Assembly: GCA_907165275.2 (NCBI GenBank)
Contig: OU015649.1
Location: forward strand, 7,904,001 to 7,968,000
Source: Zygaena filipendulae
Taxonomy: Eukaryota; Arthropoda; Insecta; Lepidoptera; Zygaenidae
DNA: 64,000 bases
Direction: 5' to 3'
Positions 22,258-37,200 of this stretch are shown piece by piece (the first letter of the stretch is position 1; every line of letters begins with the position of its first letter). The notes below the pieces were generated by a model. That model saw nothing but the letters and a program-made list of their open reading frames with translations, was not told the origin of the DNA and ran no database searches. The translations under genes were made by a program, and so were the position numbers.

Positions 22258-25200
22258 GTAAGTTTTTTAATACAGTACCTAGGTAAATAATCTATTAGCT
22301 GCAGAGGTATTTTCTCTGCAGATATTAAAGGGAAGTAGGACGTGAAGCACCACAATGTTAGCTAAACACGGTCATAAAATACCGTTGGAAAGAATGATAT
22401 TATAAGTACTGTACCTATACTTAAAAATGATTGGTTAAAAAAAACATGGTGGTTTTGCGATTACAATAGATGAATGTTTCGACAGCTAACATTTTGAACA
22501 ATTAACCGAAATCAAAATAATTGTTATCTCCTTTATAAATTGTAGCTATCGAAAATGATCAATTAATCACAAAACCGCTATGTTCCCAATCCAAGCCGCC
22601 TGTTGCCATTATATATATATATTATATTATATTATATTATATATATTGATATTATATTATACTTTATCATAGATAATATGTTATCTTAATATATTATATA
22701 AATCACGTGTCACGTTGTTTGTCCGCGATGGACTCCGAATCTACTGAACGGATTTTAATAAAATTTTGTAACCATTTATAATATGAGCCAACTTAAAAGA
22801 TAGGATAGTTTTTATCCCGGAATTCCCTCAGGAACTGAAGGACATAGAGTACTTTTTTCCCGCAACCTCCGCGGGAACTCCGAAATTACCGCGGATGAAA
22901 TCGCGGGGGACAGCTAGTCTAATATATATAAATCACGTGTCACGTTGTTTGTCCGCGATGGACTCCAAAACTACTGAACGGATTTTGATAAAATTTTGCA
23001 ACCATTCATAAAATGGTCCAACTTAAAAGATAGGATAGTTTTTATCCCGGAATTCCCGCGGGAACTCCGACTCCGAAATTACCGCGGATGAAATCGCGGG
23101 GGACAGCTAGTACTATTATATATTATACTTTATATTTTTTTATATTAAAAACCCAATTACAAAATATCTTTAATAATTAATCTAAACGTTCCTACGGTCG
23201 GTGTAGTTAATTGTTCCAAACTACACGACGCGTCCGAACTACATAGTTATTTCGTTCACCAAGATTACTGAATCTGGTCTCGTAGCTTCCAACCTTACTA
23301 CCGACTTGCAATAATTGCTCCAATGCCTGTAATCTATGTCTCGGGTCATTTTCAAAGAAATTATGTACAACTTAAGGGAACAGGACTTTTGAGAGTTTTT
23401 TTTAATTAACAGTAGGTAATCCTTAATACAATATTTTTGCTTGACGTGGTACATATTATAGGTAAAATATTGTTTTACACTACTAATACGTAGATATTTC
23501 TTCATCAGATGTTAATGTACAACTCTGTCTGCAACACTCTTAACAATTTACTCCAGCCCTAGATATGTCATTTCCCGGGCTTCTATTTTCTTCCTCTCAA
23601 TTTCTCTCAGCGTCCACGTCTCGGCAGCGGCAGCGCACAAAGAATATGGCGACGACTAGTCAGTCATAACTGAAAGGCTAATGCCACACTACAAAGAGCT
23701 TCTTTGATTGCTAAGAGCCAAATTACTCACTGAGTGACTAATCCTAGTGAACAGATATTATATCGCATACAATCGCAGGTGACCACACTATCAACTAGCT
23801 AGGCACCTACCCAGGGGTGTCGCTTGCAGTGTGGCCAGCTGCAATAGTAGGTATGCAATATTATGTTTGTTCACTAGGATCGGTCACTCAGCGAGTCCCT
23901 TAGCTATTAGCAATAAGTGAAACTCTTTGTAGTGTGGCTTTAGCTAAATTCTCATAAGATGGATCAATCATTCAAAAGGCAATAATATAGTTTATAATAC
24001 TCTAAGTGTTTCATACGACACAGATAATAAAATGTGTATATCTGCTCAAAGAGTTACAATGTGACCGGGGCGCATTAGGACGTAGACTGACTGTCGTTGA
24101 GGAAGGCAAGGTCCTGAGTGGCAACCACATACGGTGTGGGGCTACACAACTATGTAGGTAGGTATATTATGTTTCTTGTTCTGAAACGTGGGCAGATGTA
24201 CGGCATAAAATAAACAAAGGAAATTCTCTAATTTCCTGAGTCAAGGCAAGGTATTAATTAATATGTATTTGAATTAAATATATTATCATAACTGGCGAGA
24301 TGAATAAACAGTTAGTAACTTTAGTTGCCTATAGTTACAACATACAACACAAAGCAGTTCTCTTTACGTGACCCTATTTTTAACCGACTTCCAAAAAGGA
24401 GGAGGTTCTATGTTCGATTGTATGTATGTATGTTTTTTTTATGTATGTTCACCGATTACTCGAAGGCGGTTGGACCGATTTGGAAAATTCTTTTTCAGCT
24501 AGTCTTAATCTATCTTTAATCTAATATATATAAATCACGTGTCACGTTGTTTGTCCGCGATGAACTCCGAAACTACTGAACGGATTTTGATAAAATTTTG
24601 CAACCGTTTATAATATGGTCCAACTTAAAAGATAGGATAGTTTTTATCCCGGAATTCCCTCGGGAACTGAAGGACATAGAGTACTTCTTTCCTGCAACCT
24701 CCGCGGGAACTCCGAAATTACCGCGGATGAAATCGCGGGGGACAGCTAGTTTTATATATTTTTTTTATGTGACATTCACAAATATAGGTGTCAAATCATT
24801 TATTGTTAAGGTACGTGTAATGTATACATACTATCGGGATAACACTGGCGATGTAAAAAAATATCATATATCATATGTATATATTTTTTTTAGGTTTTCT
24901 TCTACGGTCTCCGTGATAAAATTTTACGCTTGATAATAATACATTTTATTATCCACTGAGTACCCATTCAGTTGTATGATATTAATTCTTCACAGTTCTA
25001 TGAATCCCACTGTTTTTAAACAAGAGAAATATTAAAATTGTGCGTAAAGACGCGTAGGTTTCAAATGGCAATGCTAAGGCATTTACATATAATATTACAT
25101 GTTTGCCACTACTTTATTAGTGATTTTAATTAAATGTGGCGTGATACGAATTACAAGTTACATGTAGGTAGGCACTAGGTACGTGTATCGGAGGCCCGCC

Positions 25201-28200
25201 ATCCGCGTCTGTCGGGAAGTTGACCGCTTAGGTATAGTCAACATTTGTTTATCTTTAGAAAAAATTTAAACTTAATCAAACTGGTTTATTAGAAAGTCTA
25301 GCTATTCAATTAAATTGAAGCTGATTGGTCAGAAAAAAATACATAATATACATAATATAAAACAAAGTCCTTCGCCGCGTCTGTCTGTCTGTCTGTTCGC
25401 AAAAAACTCAAAAACTACTGAACGGATTTAGAAAATATTATTTAATTTTGGATTGTTTCAAAACAGAATATCTTGAGGCACACGTTATAGGATTGCCTTT
25501 ATATTTTTTAGTTTGTAAGGTATTTATCTATGGGCCCATGTTGCCTGATAACAAAATAATAAATAAATAAATAAATAAAAATAAGCGTAATATCTACCAA
25601 CTCAAAAACTTGGTGGGCTCTTTGATCTGTGAATTTATGGTGATTCATAAATGGAGATGTCTGATGAAAGAGGAATATAATATAGTTACGTTATTATAAC
25701 TTACCTGTGGATTTTAGGAATGAACTAAATATAAAGCAGTAGGTACGTAGGTACTGGTACCGGTTACCTGGGTAACCTCAGACTCAGGGTAACAGACCTC
25801 AGGGTAACTAAATACCTACTTGAAGTTAATTACTATTTAGGAATGCCTAGCTCTGTTTATCACAGCAGAGCGGGCTGTGCAGCGAAGTCAGCCTATTTAC
25901 CTAATACATTGCCTCGTTAACTGCGACGTATACGTAGTGAGTGGCAATATCACTGTAAGTCCTGTCTACCTTATGTTTATATCAACTTTTGTCCGCGGCT
26001 TCGCTCGCGTTAATTAAGGTTTTGTGAATAAAATTATCTATCCTTCGGGAATAGTTTTCTGTAGAAAAGTATAAGGTAGGTACCTTATATCCATTTTTGA
26101 ACATGTACAGACAGACACGTGGATTTTATGGGTTCACTAGCTGTGCTCCGCGGTTTCACCCGCGGTAATTTCGGAGTTCCCGCGGGAATCCCGGTATAAA
26201 AGTACCCTATGTCCTTCTCTGTACCCGTACAACGTGCATGCCAAATTTCATCCAAATCCGATCAGCCGTTTTTGCGTGATTGAGTAAACGTATGCGAAAG
26301 CGGATTTTCATCCGACTTGCTTCAAATTTATCGTCACTGCTCAGCTCCTATGTGTCTTAGCGTTATGTTATATAGCCTATAAACTGCCCAGGAGTATGGA
26401 CTACAATCGTACCAAGTTTGGTTAAAATCTCTTCAGTAGTTTTGACCCATGCGTGCACATACAGACAGACAGACAGACGGACGGACAGACAGACAAAAAA
26501 ATTACTGATTGCATTTTTGGCATCAGTATCGATCACCATTCATCCTCCAATAGGAATTTTTAATATATATTCAATGTACAGAATTGACCTCTCTACAGTT
26601 TTATTATAAGTATAGTTATAGATAAATATAGATTAGACCGTATACTTACTATTACTAATCGGTGCCCGCAGTTTCGCCCATAGATTTAGAATGTTTGCGT
26701 AGCGAAAAAATCCTAAATCTATGGTTTCATCACAATGAACTTTCGACGCTTGCAATGACAGCTTTAATAAGATATGTAAAATGTCGAATCTCGGTATTCC
26801 TTGAAAGTTGCTACACTTGTAGGTATAATTAAAACTAATAAAATGGTTTACCTAGTACCTACCATGAGCATATACCTACCTTAGGTTATTTATTTTTGCG
26901 CAAAATTTCGTCAAAAGTCTGTTAAAAACAACCACATTTAAACAACCTTTTTACATCGAAATTCGAAACATAGATGCGTGTTGGTTACATAAGTAATTAA
27001 CTTTTGATTTGACTCGGCCTTTTTTTTGTAACGTGTACCTACCTATATTTCACGAGTACATTACCTACTTTCCTTTGACATAATATTTCCCTTGAGAAAG
27101 TTAAATTACAGTGTGAAATAAATAATTATGATTTACAATATCCATAACATGTTTTCTGATAATAATCGAATCGTTTTATTTTTCCAGGAAACCTACTGGT
27201 AATCTTCGTCGTAACTTTATCGAGGCGTTTGCGTTCGATAACAAACTTTTTTCTGGCAAATCTGGCTGTGGCAGATTTATGTGTCGGAGTGTTCTGCGTC
27301 TTCCAGAACCTAACCATTTATTTAATACCCAGGTGAGTATGTTAATCTCAATAATATTTAGGTCATAAAACATGTTAGGAAGAAACGAATGTGCGTAGGT
27401 ACTGCTTATGCCCCCCCCTTTTTAATAGATGGTTAACATCTATTAAAAAGAGAAAAGATTATTTATTTATTTATTTATTTATTTAGTACACAAAACAGTT
27501 TACAACCGAAAATAAATAATAAATACATTCACAAAAGTAAAAGAGCTAGATTGCATACCAAGATAAGTGTACATATTAGAGTAAGGGCATATTGTATAGT
27601 ACTATAAACGACCAAAAAAAAAATATAAAAAATATAAAAAAAAAATATATAAAAATTAAAAGTATACTATATAAAATATATAATAATATTCAATAAATAT
27701 ATAAAAATAAAATAAATAAAAATAAACAAAAGGATTACTACTCCAAGGAAACAAGGATTACCTGACAGTCTTAAGAAGAGATGACAGAAACTTTTGCCTC
27801 TTGGCATCGAAGATGTCAAGGTCCTTGTTCACCTTAAGCAATTCGTTGTATGTTCGACACATTCTGACTAATGGGTTATAAAAAGAGGTATTGTTTTTAT
27901 ATGTACGTAGTACAAAAGTTGGCGAAGACCGGGTCATGTGGCATGTATTAATGTTTATTAATGATAGGAGATATGGAGAATCAATAATCGAGTGCAGTAG
28001 TTTATACAAGCAGGAGAGATCAGCCACTTTACGTCGGGTTTCGAGAGAAGTAATATTAAACTTAGATAGTTTTATGTCATGTTTAGATTAGAATTTTTGT
28101 TTGTTTTTTGTTACGATTTAACTCAAAAGCCACTGGACAGATTTCAAAAATTCATTCACCATTAGAATGCTGAATTATCCCCGAGTAACATATTATATAC

Positions 28201-31200
28201 AATATGCTATATGGTAACTCAAAATTCCAATGGGAACTTAGAAATTGCCGCGGGTTCACCCGCGGAACAGCTAGTGTAATGATATAATATTGTGTGAGAA
28301 AATATTAAATTCTCATATTTATACCTACATATATACCTCCCCGACTCGCTCAGACAGAAAGAGTCATTGGGCTCTTTTAAAGCTGCACTTCAAAGGCACT
28401 ATTTAACTATAAGTGGCTATCCACAGTAATTATGATTAATGTATGTAGTGTAAAATATCGTTTTATTTTTATATGTGTATTATATCACCTATTGCTACTT
28501 GTATGTACGCATGTGTATAAAGTTGTGTTATATTTAGGATATCTAAGTATTAGCGTTGTATTATCCTTATATAGTATGTATAGCTAGGTACTACGTTGTG
28601 CACCCAGCACCCGCTTCTAGTTTCTATTTACAGCTCTCTATCACCTTAAGGTTGCCTTGAAAAGATTGCCTCTAGCAATAAGGCCGCCTTTTGCTCTGTA
28701 TTACTTTTTATCTGTCTTAGTTTTTATTTTCTCTTCTGGGCAGTTCTGGGGCAATAAAGCATATTTGATTTGATTTGATTTGATTATATTATATTGGAGA
28801 ATAGCAAGATAGATACGATCATACGACTTTTTATAGCAGGGGATGCAAGTATTAACACTGTTAGAGCCTAATTAATTAATAATGACCTAGGCATTATTAT
28901 AATTATAGCAACTATAAGTAGGTAGGTATATTGGGTACCAGACCACTAATATAAAACTCACTTACTTTTTTGTAAACATACTTCATACATTACATAATAT
29001 GATACATATTATTATTATTAATATTAATCAACCAGACTCGGGTGAACACAGATGTTCATCACATACCTAAATGTTGCCCCTGATGCGGGGATCGAACCTG
29101 CATACCTGGCGTCTGAGTAACTGCACTCAGCAAGGTTCACTGACTAAACTGCACTGACGCAGCAGTATCCACTACAGTATACGTACTTATGTGTAAGTAA
29201 AGTGTGAAAATAAGCCATTTCACTATGGTGGACGTTCAGTAAAATAAATAACAAACACAGTTTCTATAGAAATTCTTAGCGTACTTGAGCAAGTTGGTAT
29301 TGGCAGAATGAAGGATGGCAGGCAGATGGGAATTTATTATCGCCCGAAAATATTTTGATATAAGAAACGCGGTCATATACAGTCAAGCATTCCATAATAC
29401 ATAAGCTTAGTAAATTTTATTTATTAAGCGGTTACTTAAACTACCTACTTAATGTAACTTTACTAACTATAGAAAATTATATTTTCTTTCAACTACTTCT
29501 ACTTTTTTTTGCTTAGAACCAAAACAGTTCAGAAATTTTAAATTCATTAATGCACAGTTTTTCATTAATGCACTGTTTTTTTTTTAGATCCTACTAATAT
29601 TATAAACGCGAAAGTTTGTAAGTATGGATGGATGGATGGATGTTTGTTACTCTTTCACGCAAAAACTACTTAATGGATTTGAATGAAACTTTACTATAAT
29701 ATAGCTTATACATCAGATTAACACATAGGGTACTTTTTATCCCGGAATTCCCGCGGGAACTCCGATTTTACCGCGGGTGAAACCAGTTTCTCATAAGTAT
29801 GAGATTTCAAACATACATTTGTCACATATGTTGTTATATTTTGCTTTCCTTGGAAATGAACTGATTCGAATTATTTTTTCTTAACAAATAATGAAAAAAC
29901 ACATGAAAATAAGTATATATTTTACTGTCCAAGAGCAAACCATAAATTAAAAAATCACAAATCAAGAAATCAATCATTAATACTATAATTCCTACCTATA
30001 CCTACCAACCTTTAGTTAGCAGAAAATAAACAAATTAGTAATAAAACAAATAATAAGATACTTATTACCAATAACAATATTTTCAATTTAAGTAATAGAT
30101 TTTTTTAGATATTCTTTCGACTCATAAGAAACTATAAATGAGTTAGAAAGAAAATAAAGATAATAATAATCTCCTACTTATTATAAAAACATATACTAGA
30201 AAATAACAAGGTTTTTGAAATAATCTGCAAGTTTTTTACCAAATCGCCAAATGTTATTATAACAATTATTATTATTATAACACTAAAAACATTCGATTTG
30301 GTGAAATTTCATCAGCTATGGCAACACTGACCACCCTAACTGCCCTAAGTCGGATCACACCACCCTGAATCAGAGTTAGGCTCCCTAAATACCGTGAAGT
30401 CTGATCGATCCTTATATCCTGCACAAACAAGCACTTTCAGAGTATGAGAAGTGAAATAGTACCTACATTGTTATCCTAGGGGTGAAAGTAAGTCTTTCTC
30501 CCGAGGATAACACTGTGCTTTTCATTACGAATGCAAGGAAAATCAAAATAAAAATAGGAATTAGCTAAAGAAAAAATGAGTGAATTTTATTTTAATTAAT
30601 ACCTACTTAAACTTTACGTTATTTCAATTTTACATCGCGCTGGCTGTATAGAAAGTTGGAACATGGTTCAATAGAAATGTGAAAATAGACCTAGTTTTTT
30701 TTTGATAATTTGACAGTTGTCAGTTGAAAGCGATTCTCCCTAGGGCTGAAAAGGGTTACTTTCAACCCGCTTCTCAGGCTACTACTTACTCTCAGGCTAC
30801 TTACTTTCCGAGTATGAGTAATGAAAAGTATATTTATTACCTATTACCCACGTATATTTTACCAACAAATACCTAAATAGTCAAATAATAAAAATCCCAT
30901 CAAAAACATAAATGTGAAAGTGGAAGCCAGAGTCAGTATTAAGCTTATGCTTAGTTGTCGACTTCGCCGATAAAAGAATTGATATCTAAATAGGTGCCAA
31001 GTTCTGTAGATAATCCTGAAATACATATATTCAAAGGAGCATACAACTTAGCTAGTTTTCACACACCAGTTATCTTATATTTGGCTAAAAACTATAGTAG
31101 ATATAAATATTTCTGATATTGACTTGTTTTTACCAGCAAACTAAATATTGAAGGGGTGAGATCTATTGACCTTAGTACAGTATAAAAACAGTAACTTGCT

Positions 31201-34200
31201 CATAATAATATAAAGAAGATACATAATTTGACTAGCTAAAGATAACTTGAATGTGAAAACTAGCCAAGTTGTATGCTCCTTTGAATATATTTCAGGATTA
31301 TCTACAGAACTTGGCACCTATTTAGATATCAATTCTTTTATCGGTACGGAACCCTAAAAAACAATCTTTTATGTATGTTAGCTATACTAATTTGAATTTG
31401 AATAAATTTTTGTATTTTTAATTTCGGTGGTGAAATTTCTTTCCCCTATTGCGAAACCTTTAAGTTCTATGCGTGGTATCTAGTTATTAGGTACATAAAT
31501 AAGAGGTGATAATTGGCACCTAGGAATGTTGTCCAAATCGTTGGAACTCTTCAACAGAGCTGAGTAATAAGTTCGCTTACTACAGTTTTACTGCAATACA
31601 TCATTCGTCGGAAACCAATAGAATAGATATTAATGAAGTGCTAACATTACTAGAAGTTTTTATCAATAATAATAATAATAATATAGTACTTACTATTAGT
31701 CTTATAAACCTGAAAAACAGTAGGGTAGTATACCCATAACTTTTAACTGCTAAATATATAATTTTGGCTGATGAGCCCTCCCCAATTTTTTTTTAATCCG
31801 GTTTGTAGATTAATAAAAAATATTGGACACGTATTTTTCCTTTTTTACGTAGGTAATCAAAAAATATAACGACGATATATTGAGTTAAAATTTCGCGTGA
31901 CGTTACTATCCGGTGCAGTTTGTATGGGGCTTATAGCGGTTAATGACCCCCCCTAAACTTTAATGCGCTATATCTATCGTATATTTTCATTAATTTGAAA
32001 AAGCAAAACATACGTGTCCATTATTTTTTTATTTTCTAACTAACGGACTAATTAGAATTTTGATTTTCAAAAGTCGTCAACATCTATTGTTAAACTAATT
32101 GTAGACTAAGCTATAGACTGGATTGAGTGATTTCAGTTATGTTAAAAAATTGTATTTTGATGGTTTCTATTTCGATTAAAAGTCGCAGGCACAGCTAGTT
32201 TTAAAGATAACAAGAATTTACCTATGTTTATTTATTTAAGCTCGCTAACGAGAATTTTCTCGAACCTTTTTGTTCTTCAATAATGGCTAGGTATATTATG
32301 TAGGTACCTTTCTAAAAGCGAAATTAAAATTTATCTACACATCTATACATAGGTATAAATAAAATCAAAGTGTCTGTTTGTAATTCCAAATTAACAGCTT
32401 TTCACTGAATGCTTATGAAAGTGTATTTACCTACGGTACCTACTTACATAAAAAAAAGAACATTTTTTTTACTTTTCCTCTTCTGTCTGTCTTTCTTTTT
32501 GTTTGTTCCGGCTAATCTCTGAAACGGCTGGACCGATTTTAACGGTCTAACTTTCACTGGCAAATAGCTGATGTTATAGGGAGTAACTTAGGCTACTTTA
32601 ATTTTAGAAAAAAATGGTTCCTGCGGAAATTCCGAAACTAGCCCAAGTGAAACCGCGAAGCACAGCTATATAATTATAATATTAATGAGGGAAAATATAA
32701 TAGGTATAATTTTATTATTCATTCTACGGACTTTTTATTCTGTACAATATTCTTTATTATAGAATATAGGTACACCAAACAACGAAAGTATTTTTTTTAT
32801 ATTTTAACTTTCATGCCGAAGACATTCTATATAATATAAATATCATTGTTTCATGCATTAATATTTGATACCTATATTATGTAGGTAAGTATCAATATTC
32901 AAGTGGTACCTAGACTGGAGGCGATTCAATTTCGTGCGAAATATTATTTCACTTAAATGTTTTGCGGCCTATCCTCATGGTTAAAAGTGGGACCCGCCGC
33001 GGCCGTTAACTCACCCTCAATGATAATCATAATTACAAGTATGTATAGGTTAGATATCTTACCTGGGCCCCTTATGAAAGACAGGTATTAGGCAGGTATG
33101 AAGTGAGTAGCAACACTGATTATTGAAAGTTAGATGTTTTCAATTTGTTCCCCACGGTTTTACCGGTGGTAATTTTAGAGTTCCCGCGCGAAGATTTACT
33201 ATGTATCAGAAAATTTTTCATAGATTTTTAGATAAACGTATTTGATAAAATATAAAATATCCCTAGATGTTACTGATGTGTGTACCTACCTAATTAATAC
33301 CTGTCTTTCATTATAGACAAACAACATGTTGCTCCTGTAATCTCTATTATAAATTTCATGAAGCATAATTATTATTAAAATAGCTGTGCCCCGCGGTAAT
33401 TTCGGAGCTCCCGCGGGAATTCCTGGATGAAAAGTACCCTATGTCCTTCTCTGTACCCCTGACAACATGCATGCCAAATTTCATCCAAATCCGTTCAGCC
33501 GTTTTTGCGTGATTGAGTAACAAACATCCAAACATCCACACTTTCACATACTTTCACATTTATAATATTAGTAGGATTATGTACCTACCTACATACGTCC
33601 TACTATTATTATTTGTAATTTTTCATGTATTATGTATATGTAGGTATGTTTGCAAAAATATTATATACCTAGATACTACACTATAATAGAAATTTTCTCT
33701 GTCTTCTTCTTTTTCTTAAATTACTATGGCAATCTATCGTGCTTTGTCCAATGATATTTTAGAATTTCATTGGATTTATCGCATTTAATTTTGCCAATGT
33801 ATGTATTTTTTAACAATTAAAGTAAATAGGGCGACACGCCAATGAAAATGCTAGATTATTCGCCAAGATAAAAACGGTTCTCTCTCGACAACTAGCTTCT
33901 TTCTTGGAAAACAAAATGGTTGCTGAACGGTGATGGAAATATCGAATAAATAACGCGAATGGCGTCCACTTTGTTATAAAAACGTTATTTCTTTATTAGG
34001 GTTTCAACAAATTCAATCTATTTATCTAATTTTACTCATATAGGTCTCGCTCATTCTTTTTTTAATGGTAATGTTATCTACCGCATGCACGGATGTTATT
34101 GGTAACTTCAGTATTTCCTCTGATATTGTGAAAATATCTCTTGAGAAGTTGAATTTCACTAGTAACACTGCGCCGCGGCACCGTACAGTTTTCAACAAAA

Positions 34201-37200
34201 CACTTCTTTTTATGAAACGTATGTCGTCAACTTAATAAAAAGAATTAAAATATGTAATTCATAATATACTTAAGATCATAAAAGGAGGAAAGACTATTTT
34301 TCTTAAAAAAAATTAAAATGGAATAGGTAAAATTTAGAAATAATGAATCGCATTGATTGACTGTATCTTATACCGTGTCAGTTTCACTCGTCTTTCAAAT
34401 CGACGATATAGTATCTTGGAACATAGGTGGTATTTTTCTATCTCTTATACCGATTTTGTTTTCGTTTTCGCAATCATAAAACGTAGATTTTACAAGCACC
34501 ACCAAATGCACTTTCTGCATATCTTGAAGGTTGACTGGCAGAGAATGCCACAATGGCATGACTGCTTTTGGACCATATTGTACAAAAAGTTAAAATAAAT
34601 AAATAACATTTAAAATTGTATGTCTCTTTCAGTTGGGTGTTTGGCGACTTCTTGTGTAAAATGTACCAGTTTGTTCATTCGCTCAGTTACACCGCGTCTA
34701 TCTTCATTTTAGTCGTGATTTGCACGGAGAGGTACTTCGCGATTATCCACCCCATTACTTGTAAACAGATTCTAACGTCAACAAGGCTCAGGGTAAGTGA
34801 TGCTCTATACCTACTCACTTTATAAGTTCGGGCAGGAATACCAGATCAAAGAAACCAGAGAAACGGTTAAAAATCAAAGAGAAAGAAAAAGTATAATTAA
34901 GTATAAGTCTTCTTGACAAAGAAAGTTTCAAGTCATAGATCAAAGTCATTAGTCGGGGAAACACTTTTTTTAGATCTGGTAACCCTTTTTTCGGGTAGTA
35001 TTTGCATTCGTTTGTTGCAAACCTTCCGAAAAAAATTCTATTAAATGAAAACTGCATCAAAATCTGTTGTTATGCGTAGGTACCTACCTAGTTTAAAAGG
35101 AGATTTGAGGTTATAACTCTTACCGCTGCACTCAAGAGTCAACTTTAATGATTACTTAGTTAAGTACAGTTTTTTAAAACAAAACTGCCGCAATCAGACA
35201 AGTTGAATAAATTAATGTTAGTTGGCATTTAAGGAGATGTCACGTAATTAGTTAAATGCCAATTAACATGAATTTATTAAACTTGTCTGATTGCGGCAGT
35301 TTTGTTTTAAAAATCTATACTTAACTAAGTAATCATTAAAGTCGACTCTGAGTGCGGCCGTTAACATTTTTTTTTTCCAGTTAGTTATTCTGGGCGTGTG
35401 GATAACAAGTGCTGCATATAGTGCTCCCAAATTTTTATGGGTTGGGACCATCACCAACAGTCTAGGGGATGGCAACGAAGAGATAATATGCATACCCGAC
35501 CGCAAAAAGTACAATTCCGAGGCGTTTGATATGATCACATTCGGCCTGCTCTACGTAACTCCACTCTGTATAATGACGGTATGTTGAATTCAGATGTTAA
35601 AGTAGTATTTGTAAAATTTGTAATAATATAGGTAGACTGAAACAGAGGTTCTCAAACTTTTCCTTAAAGTTATATCAGAAAAAAAAAAAACATCACCATC
35701 AAATAAATCCTTTTGCTTATTCTAAAGTAATTCGAAACGTTGTTTCATCTTAGAAAATAAATGTACCATAACACAAATCAATGTGACATAAGGATTTAGT
35801 TACGCCGTATAATGTAAGTTCCTTCTTTTTAACAGTCTCTAAGGCTTTGGCCACATCATCATGTACGAGGTTGTAAGTATAGATTCCGGGCGTAATAACG
35901 TAACTTTGAATTGTCAAAATGCAATTCGGTAGTACTTAAAAAACCAAAAAGTAACTGTACCGCTGACACGTTTTTAAGATGACTGTAACAAAATAATCAT
36001 GTTATTCTAAGTAAATATTTCAAAGACAGTATGTAATCGCTTAGGCACAAAATTAATCTTTGAAAAAAAAAACGGTACAAAAAAGTCTTAAGTAATATCT
36101 TACCAGTCAAAGTTTGAGAACATCTGCCTATCAGTATGACTTTTGAAAATGGGTTAAAATCAAAACTTTTATTTTGTCTTACCCCGTCAAATATTGATGG
36201 GGAAAGACGGAAAGCTGTAATAAATCCTAAAATAAGTAAAATAGCCATTCTTCGGTATAGTTACAGTACACGGGGTAACATTAAAACACTAATTTAATTT
36301 GCGAAAAGGGATAGCGCAAGTTTTTTGCATTTACAAAACCTCTGATTCAAAGCGGCAAGTGCTGATTGAGGTGGGGTACGTAACAAAACAGAGATATTAC
36401 CAATTTTGCCAGCACTGCAAAAATAAATCTATTTCTGGAATTATAGCCAACTTTTTGTGTTACCCCGTTTGTCATCTTGCCCCCACTCACCTTATATCTA
36501 ATAACAATATGTTATTCTAATTAGAAATAATGGCTTTTTGTATCAATATATAGCATGTTTCAAGTTAAAATAAAACATCTTTGAGATATTTTGCCTTTTG
36601 CTTGGACAGCCTATAATGTACACAATTTTTTTCAATTGTGTAACTATATAAATAGCATGGACGTCAAACAGTTTAATTATTAATTGATCAAAATATTCTA
36701 CATAATATTCGTCGGTATGTACGACCTATATAATGTCAGACTCATTATGATAAAGTTAGATATTTGAAGTGGGAGAGTAAAAGTTAAAGTGGGTGGCCAT
36801 TACCGCTTTGATTAATTAATTTAGCTCCTATTTTGTGAATAGATGACAGCTGTGGGAGTCTACATAATTGTTCGGTCTTCTATCTGCGAGAGTAGCTATT
36901 ATTTGCAACAGTTGGCATTTTAATATGAATACACTTCAGTCAATTATTTCACCCGCGTTAATTTTGGAGTTTCCGCGAGAATTCAGAGATAACAGTACAC
37001 TAAAATGTTGCCAAAACGAGACCATATACCAGCACTATGACTCGTACTGTCTAAAAGTTATCAGATCTCATGTAGAGCCAAGTTTCTAACTCTACACGCC
37101 CTAACTTTACAAGACCTAACTTCACGAACTCTAGACCTTAGTCAAAATATGTGGCTTGGCCGTTTCGTTACTACAAGAACTATTGTAGGTATAACATAAA

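Larger units (their letters stand above)
22258..27187 (+). other. TrissinR intron 1
   Basis: A 4.9-kb phase 1 intron. It holds an AT repeat near 22.61-22.68 kb and three Helitron-like copies (22690-22917, 22918-23110, 24519-24749) and a longer composite copy at 26137-26635. The stretches 23.1-24.4 kb and 24.75-26.1 kb show no other gene or clear element. Confidence 0.75.
27333..34632 (+). other. TrissinR intron 2
   Basis: A 7.3-kb phase 2 intron, the longest. It holds LINE 3' ends (27455-28091 and 28330-28795), a tRNA-derived SINE (28985-29185), Helitron-like copies, a long-armed foldback (30967-31344) and a 320-bp MITE (31766-32090). 33580-34630 has nothing recognisable. Confidence 0.75.

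Noticed and set aside
28985..29185. tRNA gene
   Set aside because: Only box motifs are present; no complete cloverleaf, and the tail is SINE-like.
34353..34598. ORF before receptor exon 3
   Set aside because: Out of phase with the receptor and contains no receptor motif; it lies in intron 2.
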